Below, piece after piece: positions 56,901 to 64,000 of a DNA stretch of 64,000 bases. Both the position numbers and the translations under genes were made by a program. The notes beneath the pieces were generated by a model. It was given only the letters and a program-made list of their open reading frames with translations, was not told where the DNA came from and ran no database searches. Source of the DNA: Xanthomonas citri pv. mangiferaeindicae (GTDB lineage: Bacteria; Pseudomonadota; Gammaproteobacteria; Xanthomonadales; Xanthomonadaceae). Each line of letters starts with the position of its first letter. Within the stretch, counting starts at the first letter, position 1. The stretch lies in contig CP016836.1 of NCBI GenBank assembly GCA_002240395.1, forward strand, positions 806,001 to 870,000, given 5' to 3'.

Positions 56901-57815
56901 ATGCCTCACCTCGAACTGAGCCTGCGCTGCAGCGAAGCCGAGCAGCCACGCTATGCGCGCGCGCTCGAAGACGTGGGGGCCCTGGCAGTGACGATGCTCG
57001 ACGCCGACGCCGATACCTCCAACGAGCAGGCGATCCTGGAGCCGGGCGTGGGCGAGACACCGTTGTGGAACTCTGTGGTGCTGACCGCGTTGTTCGAGGT
57101 CGACACCGACGCGCTGGCGCTGCTGGCCGCGCTCGAGTCCTTCGACGGCGGGCTCGACTGGACCCGCGCCGGCTTCGCCAAGGTCGAGGACCAGGACTGG
57201 GAGCGGGCCTGGATGGACCAGTACGTGCCGCTGCGCTTCGGCGCGCGCACCTGGATCGTGCCGTGGAACAGCGAGGTCCCCGAGGAGGCCAGCGACGATG
57301 CGGCGATCGTCCGCCTCGATCCCGGCCTGGCCTTCGGCTCGGGTACCCACCCCACGACCTCGCTGTGCCTGCAGTGGCTCGATGGGTTGGCCACCGATGG
57401 CGTGCTCGACGGCTGCACCGTGCTCGACTACGGCTGCGGCAGCGGCATCCTCGCGCTCGCCGCGCTCAAGCTGGGCGCCGCGCAGGCGATCGGCGTCGAC
57501 AACGATCCGCAGGCGCTCCAGGCCTCGGGCGACAACGCCGCGCGCAATGGCGTGGACACGGCCCTGACGGTGTTTCTGCCCAGCGACGCGCCACAGGCGA
57601 GCTATCCGGTGGTGGTCGCCAACATCCTGGCCACCGCGCTCGATGCCCTGGCCGAGACGCTGGCAGAGCGCGTCGCACCGGGTGGGCGGATCGCGCTGTC
57701 GGGCATTCTCGACGGCCAGGAAGAAGCGCTGCTGCGACGCTATCGCCCCTGGTTCGAGCAGTTGGCGGTCGCGCGCGAAGGCGATTGGGTCCGCATCGAC
57801 GGCGTGCGGCGCTGA
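56901..57815 (+). CDS. prmA: Ribosomal protein L11 methyltransferase
   Basis: SAM-dependent enzyme of 304 residues that trimethylates L11. N-terminal substrate-recognition domain (LELSLRCSEAEQPRYARALED), then the linker ending FGSGTHPTTSLCLQWLD, then the methyltransferase fold with VLDYGCGSGILALAALKLGA and VVVANILATALDALA (NPPY-like NIL segment typical of PrmA). Start at MPHLELSLR. First of the prmA - DUF3426 - fis group. Confidence 0.96.
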   Translation: MPHLELSLRCSEAEQPRYARALEDVGALAVTMLDADADTSNEQAILEPGVGETPLWNSVVLTALFEVDTDALALLAALESFDGGLDWTRAGFAKVEDQDWERAWMDQYVPLRFGARTWIVPWNSEVPEEASDDAAIVRLDPGLAFGSGTHPTTSLCLQWLDGLATDGVLDGCTVLDYGCGSGILALAALKLGAAQAIGVDNDPQALQASGDNAARNGVDTALTVFLPSDAPQASYPVVVANILATALDALAETLAERVAPGGRIALSGILDGQEEALLRRYRPWFEQLAVAREGDWVRIDGVRR

Positions 57816-57851
57816 GCCCGCATCCGCGCAAGCCCATGCTTCAATAGCCGG

Positions 57852-58624
57852 ATGTTCATCCATTGCCGGCACTGCGGCGACCTGGTCGCCACCGACCGGG
57901 CGACCGGCCTGCCACCGGCGCGCTGCCCGCGTTGCGCCGGTGTCTTGAATGCCGCCGCCCCGCCCGAGCCGACGGTCTCGGTAGCCAGTCTGCTCAGACC
58001 GCGCCCCGACCCCGCGGCGTCGCCGATGGCGATGACGTCCGCCGCGGCGGCGCCCGCGCCGCCCGCCGAGCCGACGCGCAAGGCATCCTCCCCGCCCCGG
58101 ACGACGCGTCGCGTACCGTCCCGAGTTTCGCCCGCTCGCGTGTCGCCGCTGCCTCGCCCCGCGCACGGCGATGGCTGTGGGTCGCCGCTGTCGGGCTGGC
58201 CCTGCTGCTGGTCCTGCAGGGCCTGTTTGCCGAGCGCGCGCGGCTGGCTGCCCACCCGGCCTGGCGCCCCGCGCTGGAGCGCCTGTGCGGCGCGCTGGGC
58301 TGCGCGCTGCCGCCCTGGCGCGAGCCCGCGGCGCTGGCGCTGCTCGCGCGCGATGTCCGTGCCGAGCCCGAGGATCCGACCCGTCTGCAGGTCAGCGCGG
58401 CCTTCCGCAACGACGCGCGCTGGCCGCAAGCCTGGCCGCAACTGCGGCTGGTGCTGTCAGACATCGATGGCCACGTGATCGGCAGCCGCGTGTTCACGGC
58501 CCAGGAGTATCTGGGCGGCGCGCCGCCTGCGCCGACGCTCGCGCCCGGCGCCACTGCGCACGTTCGCCTGACGCTCGAAGAGCCTGGGCCCGGGGCGGTC
58601 TCGTTCGCCTTCGAACTGCTGTAG
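57852..58624 (+). pseudogene. Zinc-ribbon/DUF3426 membrane protein, frameshifted
   Basis: The N terminus (MFIHCRHCGDLVATDRATG and CPRCAG) is a CxxC-CxxC zinc ribbon in one frame. The C-terminal part is in another frame (shifted by minus one, as after loss of one base): a membrane helix (WLWVAAVGLALLLVLQGLF), then the DUF3426 domain with LCGALGCALPPWR and VLSDIDGHVIGSRVFTAQEYL, ending FAFELL at 58624. In related genomes these form one protein of about 260-300 residues between prmA and fis. The switch must fall between about 58060 and 58135, a C-rich stretch. Either a real mutation or a sequencing error. Confidence 0.8.
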
Positions 58625-58651
58625 ACAGGCCTGTACCGCTGGTCGGCGCGT

Positions 58652-58681
58652 TTGTCCGGTCGCCGCGCCGCGCGATAGACT
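58652..58681 (+). promoter_or_regulatory. Candidate fis promoter
   Basis: TTGTCC (58652-58657) and TAGACT (58676-58681) are 18 bases apart, a fair sigma-70 match, 69 bases before the fis start. Similar TAGACT boxes lie before mrpA (3317-3322) and purD (61990-61995), so this may be a common -10 form in this genome. Confidence 0.5.
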
Positions 58682-58749
58682 CACCCAGCCGCCATGCCCG
58701 CGCTGCCGACGCCACCCGCCGTCGGCGCTTTATCCGCTCGAGAGCCGCC

Positions 58750-59022
58750 TTGAACGCAGACCGATCCGACAGCAGCATGCGCGAGGCGCCACGGACCCCG
58801 CTGCGCGAGCATGTCGCCACCTCGATCCAGCGCTATCTGGGCGATCTCAACGGCAACGACACCGACAACCTCTACGAGGTCGCACTGCGCGAGCTGGAGA
58901 TTCCGCTGTTTGCCGAGGTGCTCAATTTCTGCGATGGCAATCAGAGCCGCGCGGCCGCGATGCTGGGCATCCATCGTGCGACGTTGCGCAAGAAGCTGCG
59001 CGAGTACGGGTTGACCCAGTAA
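58750..59022 (+). CDS. fis: Fis-family DNA-binding protein
   Basis: Protein of 90 residues if started at TTG 58750, or 81 from ATG 58777. The C-terminal helix-turn-helix (EVLNFCDGNQSRAAAMLGIHRATLRKKLREYGL) is that of Fis; the N-terminal part (YLGDLNGNDTDNLYEVALRELEIPL) matches the dimer region. Fis shapes DNA and activates rRNA promoters in fast growth. I favour TTG because the MNA-type N terminus and length then match relatives; the ATG has no ribosome site. Upstream is the broken DUF3426 gene, downstream purH. Confidence 0.9.
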   Translation: MNADRSDSSMREAPRTPLREHVATSIQRYLGDLNGNDTDNLYEVALRELEIPLFAEVLNFCDGNQSRAAAMLGIHRATLRKKLREYGLTQ

Positions 59023-59056
59023 CGCCCGCCACGCAGGGCGCGCTGGCCGCGGCCGC

Positions 59057-59062
59057 TATAAT
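59057..59062 (+). promoter_or_regulatory. -10 box (TATAAT) before purH
   Basis: A perfect TATAAT lies 31 bases before the purH ATG. No -35 match sits at 16-18 bases before it, so activation or an extended contact would be needed. No purine riboswitch-like structure was seen. Confidence 0.45.
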
Positions 59063-59092
59063 CGCGGGCTCTTTCCGCTCCGCAGCCACCCC

Positions 59093-60697
59093 ATGACCGT
59101 CTCCGCTTCGTCCGGCGCGCCCGTGCAGATCCGCCGCGCCCTGCTGTCCGTTTCCGACAAGACCGGCCTGCTCGATCTGGCCCGCGCGCTGGCTGCGCGC
59201 AACGTCGAGCTGCTGTCGACCGGCGGCACCGCCAAGGCGCTGCGCGAGGCCGGGTTGGCGGTGCGCGACGTCAGCGACGTCACCGGCTTTCCCGAAATCA
59301 TGGACGGGCGCGTCAAGACGCTGCACCCCAAGGTCCATGGCGGCCTGCTGGGGCGTCGCGGCACCGACGATGCGGTGATGGCCGAGCACGGCATCGAAGC
59401 GATCGACCTGCTGGTGCTCAACCTCTATCCGTTCGAGCGCGTGGCCTTTGCCACAGATGCGAAGTTCGACGACATCGTCGAGAACATCGACATCGGCGGG
59501 CCGGCGATGCTGCGCGCGGCCGCGAAGAACTTCGCACACGTCGCGGTCGCGACCGACCCGGCGCAATACCCCGCACTGATCCAGGAGCTCGATGCGCACA
59601 ACGGCGCGCTGTCGGCCGCGACCCGGTTCGCGCTGTCGGTCGCCGCGTTCAACCGCGTCGCCCAGTACGACGCGCGCATCAGCGATGTGTTGTCGGCGAT
59701 CGCCGAGCCGTCGGATGCCGGCGCGGCCAAGCGCGCGCCGTTCGGCGGCCAGAGCAACGGCAACTTCGTCAAGGTCATGGACCTGCGCTACGGCGAGAAT
59801 CCGCACCAGCAGGCCGCGTTCTACCGCGACCTGTATCCCGCACCGGGGTCGCTGGCGACCTTCGAGCAGTTGCAGGGCAAGGAATTGTCGTACAACAACA
59901 TCGCCGACGCCGACGCGGCCTGGGAATGCGTGCGCCAGTTCGACAGCTGCGCCTGCGTGATCGTCAAGCACGCCAATCCCTGCGGCGTCGCGGTGGGCGC
60001 GGCCTGTGGCGATGCCTACGAACTCGCCTACGCGACCGATCCGACATCCGCCTTCGGCGGCATCATCGCGTTCAACCGCAAACTCGACGCCGCGACCGCG
60101 AAAGTCATCCTCGACCGCCAGTTCGTCGAGGTGCTGATCGCGCCCGACTATGACGACGCCGCGCTCGACTACGCGTCGAAGAAGGCCAACGTGCGCGTGC
60201 TGCGTATCCCGATGGCGCCGGCGTCGACCCGCTTCATCGACACGAAGCGCGTCGGTTCGGGCCTGTTGATGCAGACCGCCGATGACCGCGTGGTCACGCG
60301 CGACGAGTTGAAGGTGGTCACCACGCGCACGCCGACCGAAGCGCAGTTCGCCGACCTGCTGTTCGCGTGGAAGGTGGCCAAGTTCGTGAAGTCCAACGCG
60401 ATCGTCTACGCGAAGGACCACCGCACGATCGGCGTCGGTGCCGGCCAGATGAGCCGCGTGTATTCGGCGCGTATCGCCGGCATCAAGGCCGGCGACGCCG
60501 GGCTGGTGGTGCCCGGCTCGGTGATGGCCTCCGATGCGTTCTTCCCGTTCCGCGACGGCATCGACGCCGCGGCCGAAGCCGGTATCCAGGCGGTGATCCA
60601 GCCCGGCGGCTCGATGCGCGACAACGAGGTGATCGCCGCAGCCGACGAACACGGCATCGCGATGGTGTTCACGGGGGTGCGCCACTTCAGGCATTGA
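59093..60697 (+). CDS. purH: Bifunctional AICAR formyltransferase / IMP cyclohydrolase
   Basis: Enzyme of 534 residues carrying out the last two steps to IMP. The N-terminal cyclohydrolase domain starts RRALLSVSDKTGLLDLARAL and holds STGGTAKALREAG and GRVKTLHPKVHGG. The C-terminal transformylase has CVIVKHANPCGVAVG with the catalytic Lys-His and ends with RDNEVIAAADEHGIAMVFTGVRHF. Full length. The stop overlaps the first base pairs of a multi-hairpin repeat. Confidence 0.97.
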   Translation: MTVSASSGAPVQIRRALLSVSDKTGLLDLARALAARNVELLSTGGTAKALREAGLAVRDVSDVTGFPEIMDGRVKTLHPKVHGGLLGRRGTDDAVMAEHGIEAIDLLVLNLYPFERVAFATDAKFDDIVENIDIGGPAMLRAAAKNFAHVAVATDPAQYPALIQELDAHNGALSAATRFALSVAAFNRVAQYDARISDVLSAIAEPSDAGAAKRAPFGGQSNGNFVKVMDLRYGENPHQQAAFYRDLYPAPGSLATFEQLQGKELSYNNIADADAAWECVRQFDSCACVIVKHANPCGVAVGAACGDAYELAYATDPTSAFGGIIAFNRKLDAATAKVILDRQFVEVLIAPDYDDAALDYASKKANVRVLRIPMAPASTRFIDTKRVGSGLLMQTADDRVVTRDELKVVTTRTPTEAQFADLLFAWKVAKFVKSNAIVYAKDHRTIGVGAGQMSRVYSARIAGIKAGDAGLVVPGSVMASDAFFPFRDGIDAAAEAGIQAVIQPGGSMRDNEVIAAADEHGIAMVFTGVRHFRH

Positions 60698-60815
60698 TGC
60701 CAGCGAGGCTGGCATCCATCCCAAGGTTTGCTGGCGCAAACCTCGGGCCCCGGCCAGCGGCTCCCACACCCCCATCCGCGCCGTTGGCGCGGATCGCCCC
60801 CCTGACTCAGGGGGC
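60696..60815. repeat. Multi-hairpin repeat, copy 1
   Basis: Four inverted repeats in a row: GATGCCAGC/GCTGGCATC with GAG loop (60696-60716), AGGTTTGC/GCAAACCT (60724-60743), ATCCGCGCC/GGCGCGGAT with GTT loop (60774-60794) and CCCCCTGA/TCAGGGGG (60798-60814). The same unit recurs 169 bases further on with few changes. It begins inside the purH stop codon. It may act as an mRNA 3' structure or be a dispersed REP-like element. Confidence 0.8.
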
Positions 60816-60864
60816 TGGCGTCGTTCCGGGGATGTGCGCCTACCTGACGATCCATGCCGACGCC

Positions 60865-60978
60865 GATGCCAGCGAGGCTGGCATCCATCCCAAGGTTTGC
60901 TTGCGCAAACCTCGGGCCCCGGCCAGCGGCTCCCACACCCCCATCCGCGCCGCTGGCGCGGATCGCCCCCTGACTCAG
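60865..60978. repeat. Multi-hairpin repeat, copy 2
   Basis: About 114 bases nearly identical to copy 1, differing at two positions plus one missing C. The first three inverted repeats are intact. The change T to C in the third loop (GTT to GCT) keeps its stem. The fourth hairpin is lost because CAGGGGG has become CAGGCAA. This pattern of kept stems suggests selection or recent duplication. No coding potential of its own. Confidence 0.8.
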
Positions 60979-61065
60979 GCAACTGGCGTGGCGTTCAATC
61001 CGGGATCACTCCGGCCTGCGGACTCGCGCGCTATGGTCGGCGCCAGTCCGCTCCTGGAGGTTGCG

Positions 61066-61950
61066 ATGGCCCGTGCATCTTGGTGGTCCCTTGCGCCGAA
61101 GCGCGGTTGGCCGGTTGTACTGGCCACGACGCTGGCGTTGACAGCCTGCGGCCAGGCGCAACCGCCGGCCGCCGCCGCGCTGCCGGCGACGACGGCCGAG
61201 GCGGTGGCCACGCCTGCACGTGAGCCGCCCCACGTCGACGACAAAGCGGCCGATGAAGGCGAGCCGGTCGGCCTGCCCGGTGGCTGGGTCCGCGACTACC
61301 TGGTGACCCAATACGGCGAGCTCGCGCAACTCGTCGGCACCTGGCCGGGCCACCCGGTCGCGGCCGGCCTGGGTGAGGACGCGGCCGAGCGCGAGGTCTG
61401 CGCACGCGCTGCGATCGGCACTGCCGACACCCCCGCCGAACTGGTCGCGGTCTGCGGCGTCCCCGACGGCGCCGGCCATGTCACCGGTGCGCTGGTCGAC
61501 CTCTTCCTGCTCGAGGCCGGCGACGGCCTTGCCGTGGCCGGGGCCCGGCAGCACCTCACCGATTACGGCAGCAGTGGCGACGTCACCGACGTGCGCGTCC
61601 AACGCTTTGGCGCGGCGCTGTACGGCGTGATGATCGAGGACGGCTTCACCGGCCAGGGCATCACGGTCGGCGCCCGCAGCCTCCTGTTGCCGCACGCCGG
61701 CGGCTTCCGCGAAGCGGCGACGGTGCGCAGCAGCCTCGAGCATGCCCAGGCGCCGGACGACGCGCTTGATCTGGCCTTCGACCTGACGGTCGACGACCGC
61801 GACCGGAGGGCTCCCGCGTGGCCACTGGTGATCCGCGAACACGGCGAAGCTTGCGGCCGATATGTGGACCGCGAGTACCGCCTGGCGTTCGACCCGGCCA
61901 CCGGTACCTGGCCCATCCCCGCGGCATTGCAGCGCGACAGTTGCGACTGA
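61066..61950 (+). CDS. Unknown lipoprotein
   Basis: Protein of 294 residues. Lipobox LTAC with Cys28 followed by Gly; start after GGAGG. After a Pro/Ala linker (to about 65) comes a domain of 220 residues with GGWVRDYLVTQYGELAQLVGTW, several cysteines (REVCARA, AVCGVP, EACGRY, DSC) and DYGSSGDVTDVRVQRFG. Likely folded in the periplasm with two disulfides. No family recognised. It lies between purH and purD, but no functional link is visible. Confidence 0.75.
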   Translation: MARASWWSLAPKRGWPVVLATTLALTACGQAQPPAAAALPATTAEAVATPAREPPHVDDKAADEGEPVGLPGGWVRDYLVTQYGELAQLVGTWPGHPVAAGLGEDAAEREVCARAAIGTADTPAELVAVCGVPDGAGHVTGALVDLFLLEAGDGLAVAGARQHLTDYGSSGDVTDVRVQRFGAALYGVMIEDGFTGQGITVGARSLLLPHAGGFREAATVRSSLEHAQAPDDALDLAFDLTVDDRDRRAPAWPLVIREHGEACGRYVDREYRLAFDPATGTWPIPAALQRDSCD

Positions 61951-62024
61951 GTGCAGGACAAATCCACCGCGCCCGCTGCGCAGGGCCGATAGACTAGTCG
62001 CCCCTCCGCTTCCCTCGGCTACGC

Positions 62025-63317
62025 ATGAAGAAGGTTCTGGTCATCGGTTCGGGCGGCCGCGAGCATGCGCTGGCCTGGAAGCTCGCACAGTCGCCGCAGG
62101 TCGGCGAGGTGCTGGTCGCACCGGGCAACGCGGGCACCGCGCGCGAGACCGGTTGCCGCAACGTCGATGTCGCCGCCACCGATCTGGACGCCTTGCTCGC
62201 GCTGGCACGCGACGAGGGCGTGGCCTTCACCGTCGTCGGACCCGAGGCGCCGCTGGTCGCCGGCGTCGTCGATCATTTCCGCGACGCGGGCCTGCGCATC
62301 TTCGGGCCGACCGCCGGCGCCGCTCAGCTCGAGGGCAGCAAGGCGTTCGCGAAGGATTTCCTGGCCCGCCACGGCATCCCGACCGCCGCCTATGCGGTGT
62401 TCACCGACGCCGACACTGCGATCGAGTACGTACGTCAGCACGGCGCGCCAATCGTGGTCAAGGCCGACGGCCTGGCCGCCGGCAAGGGCGTCATCGTCGC
62501 TACCACGTTGGACGAAGCGGAAGCGGCGATCCACGACATGCTCTCGGGCAACGCCTTCGGCAGCGCCGGTGCGCGCGTGGTGATCGAGGAGTTCCTCGAC
62601 GGCGAGGAAGCGAGCTTCATTTCGATGGTCGACGGTACGACCGCGCTGCCGATGGCGACCAGCCAGGACCACAAACGCGTGGGCGATGGCGACACCGGCC
62701 CCAACACCGGCGGCATGGGCGCCTACTCGCCGGCTCCGGTCGTGACTCCGGATGTGCACGCGCGGATCATGCGCGAGGTCGTCGAACCGACCGTACGCGG
62801 CATGGCCGCCGACGGCGTGCCGTTCACCGGCTTCCTCTACGCCGGGCTGATGATCGATGCCTCCGGCGCGCCGAAGGTCATCGAGTTCAATGTCCGGTTC
62901 GGCGACCCGGAAACACAGCCGGTGATGATGCGGCTGACCTCGGATTTCGCCGCGCTGATCGAAGCTGCGATCGACGGCGCGCTCGCTGGCGTGCAGGCGC
63001 AGTGGGACCCGCGCCCGGCGCTGGGCGTGGTCATGGCCGCCGAGCACTATCCCGATACGCCGCGCACGGGCGATGCGATCAACACCTGGGACACGCCGCC
63101 ATTACCTGACACCAAGGTCTTCCATGCCGGCACCCGGCTCGACGCACACGGCCAGGCGGTGACCGCGGGCGGGCGCGTGCTGTGCGTCGTCGCGCTCGGT
63201 GAGTCTGTGGCCGATGCCCAGCATCGCGCCTACGGCGAGATCGCCGGCATCTCCTGGCCGGGCGAGTTCCATCGCAAGGACATCGGCTGGCGCGCGATCG
63301 AACGCGAGCGCAGCTAA
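62025..63317 (+). CDS. purD: Phosphoribosylamine--glycine ligase
   Basis: ATP-grasp enzyme of 430 residues, second step of purine synthesis (GAR synthetase). VIGSGGREHALAWKLAQS at the N terminus, GPEAPLVAGVVDHF, then the grasp segments VVKADGLAAGKGVIVA and VVIEEFLDGEEASFISM, and the GARS signature RFGDPETQPVM. A TAGACT -10-like box lies 30 bases upstream. Confidence 0.97.
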   Translation: MKKVLVIGSGGREHALAWKLAQSPQVGEVLVAPGNAGTARETGCRNVDVAATDLDALLALARDEGVAFTVVGPEAPLVAGVVDHFRDAGLRIFGPTAGAAQLEGSKAFAKDFLARHGIPTAAYAVFTDADTAIEYVRQHGAPIVVKADGLAAGKGVIVATTLDEAEAAIHDMLSGNAFGSAGARVVIEEFLDGEEASFISMVDGTTALPMATSQDHKRVGDGDTGPNTGGMGAYSPAPVVTPDVHARIMREVVEPTVRGMAADGVPFTGFLYAGLMIDASGAPKVIEFNVRFGDPETQPVMMRLTSDFAALIEAAIDGALAGVQAQWDPRPALGVVMAAEHYPDTPRTGDAINTWDTPPLPDTKVFHAGTRLDAHGQAVTAGGRVLCVVALGESVADAQHRAYGEIAGISWPGEFHRKDIGWRAIERERS

Positions 63318-63358
63318 GGCCCCACCGCGCCGAACCCGCACGACCGTCCCGCGCCCGC

Positions 63359-64000
63359 ATGCCCTCCCCGATCAACGAGCGCCTGACCCGGCTGTGGGCC
63401 CATGAGAAGGCCAGCACCGCGCTGCGCGTATCGATCGCGTTCGGCGGTGCGATGGCGCTGTGCTGGCAGTTCCAGCAGTTGGCCGCATTGCCGGCGGTGT
63501 TCCTGGGCATCATCGCCAGCGCGATCGCCGAGACCGACGACAACGGCTTTGGCCGGACCAAGGCGGTGCTGCTGTCGCTGCTGTGCTTCGGCGCCGCTGC
63601 CGGCGCGATCACGCTGCTGTTTCCCTACCCGCTGGCCTTCATTGCCTGCCTGGCGGCCACCACGTTCGCACTGACCCTGCTCGGCGCCCTGGGCGAACGC
63701 TACGCATCCATCGCCCAGGGCACGGTGGCGCTGATGCTGTATGCGGCGATCGGCATCGACCAGCACGGCGTTGGCGACGCCGAGGCGGCCTGGCGCGGCG
63801 CGGGCCAGTTGCTCGCCGGCGCGGCCTGGTACGGCGCGCTGTCGATCCTGTGGACGATCCTGTTCGCCAACCGTCCCGTCCGCGAGCGGCTGGCCCGGCT
63901 GTTCGCCGAACTGGGTCGCTACCTGCAGTTGAAGGCGGCGCTGTTCGAGCCGATCCGCGACCGTGACCTGCACGCACGCCGGCTCGCGCTGTCGGAGCAG
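63359..64000 (+). CDS. FUSC/YccS-family inner membrane protein, 3' end outside window
   Basis: First 214 residues of a larger protein (family length about 700). Six hydrophobic helices follow a short cytoplasmic start (MPSPINERLTRLWAHEKASTALR); FLGIIASAIAETDDNGFGRTKAVLL is the conserved loop of the YccS/YhfK group (IAETDD). These proteins are related to the aromatic acid exporter AaeB/FUSC; the substrate is unknown. It starts 41 bases after purD. Confidence 0.85.
   Translation, partial: MPSPINERLTRLWAHEKASTALRVSIAFGGAMALCWQFQQLAALPAVFLGIIASAIAETDDNGFGRTKAVLLSLLCFGAAAGAITLLFPYPLAFIACLAATTFALTLLGALGERYASIAQGTVALMLYAAIGIDQHGVGDAEAAWRGAGQLLAGAAWYGALSILWTILFANRPVRERLARLFAELGRYLQLKAALFEPIRDRDLHARRLALSEQ

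Noticed and set aside
60696..60978. Possible CRISPR array in the repeats after purH
   Set aside because: Only two copies of a 115-base unit at 169-base spacing, with internal hairpins; no short regular repeat-spacer pattern and no cas genes.

Overview
This window looks like chromosomal DNA from a high-GC gammaproteobacterium of the Xanthomonadaceae/Lysobacteraceae (Lysobacter, Luteimonas or Xanthomonas-like). The reasons are the strong G/C bias at third codon positions, the gene order prmA - zinc-ribbon/DUF3426 - fis - purH - purD - FUSC protein, the hppD-hmgA pair divergent from a MarR regulator, the PepSY-phoP-phoQ group, and the single-operon glycogen/trehalose cluster. Family and genus are inference from gene content; there is no rRNA gene to test it.

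Layout. 1-3.2 kb: a truncated serine beta-lactamase-like hydrolase, an Mpo1-like membrane protein and an NAD-binding epimerase-like protein. 3.4-9.2 kb: a six-gene Mrp cation/proton antiporter operon (A and B fused, then C, D, E, F, G), every junction overlapping by 1-4 bases. 9.2-14.8 kb: a lipoprotein, tyrosine catabolism (hmgA, hppD) with a divergent MarR regulator and an operator-like palindrome in the hppD promoter, and a POT peptide transporter. 15.2-24 kb: a secreted M13 peptidase, a three-gene ECF sigma operon, an AbgT-family transporter and a very large secreted ExeM-like nuclease. 24-31 kb: tryptophan 2,3-dioxygenase, a CbiM-like permease, a remnant of a 2-oxoacid dehydrogenase E1-alpha gene preceded by a perfect 11-bp inverted repeat, an SDR, an MBL-fold hydrolase, trpS with an extra C-terminal domain, and the stress-type small proteins CsbD and entericidin. 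31-37.6 kb: arginase, then a roughly 1.6-kb segment with different codon use that carries an Excalibur protein, an orphan and a Rap1a/Tai-type protein. One end of that segment is a tRNA-Thr(TGT) gene and the other is a near-copy of that tRNA's 3' end, so it resembles a tiny tRNA-integrated island. SPOR protein, coaX, birA and mtfA follow. 37.6-42 kb: PhoQ/PhoP with a PepSY-like protein, and dusA. 42.1-54.4 kb: glgA-glgB-treZ-malQ-treY-DUF2934-glgX, seven genes whose ends each overlap the next start by four bases. 54.8-64 kb: two coupled unknown envelope proteins, a lipoprotein, prmA, a frameshifted zinc-ribbon/DUF3426 gene, fis, purH, a duplicated multi-hairpin repeat, a lipoprotein, purD and the start of a FUSC-family membrane protein.

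How it fits together. Most of the window is housekeeping and central metabolism: sodium/pH homeostasis, tyrosine, tryptophan and arginine breakdown, CoA and biotin use, purine synthesis, and polyglucan storage with conversion to trehalose. No complete undescribed defence or mobile system is visible. The most unusual structures are the tRNA-flanked mini-island, the paired hairpin repeats after purH, the perfect inverted repeat before the E1-alpha remnant, the broken DUF3426 gene, and the sigma factor operon with two unusual membrane proteins.
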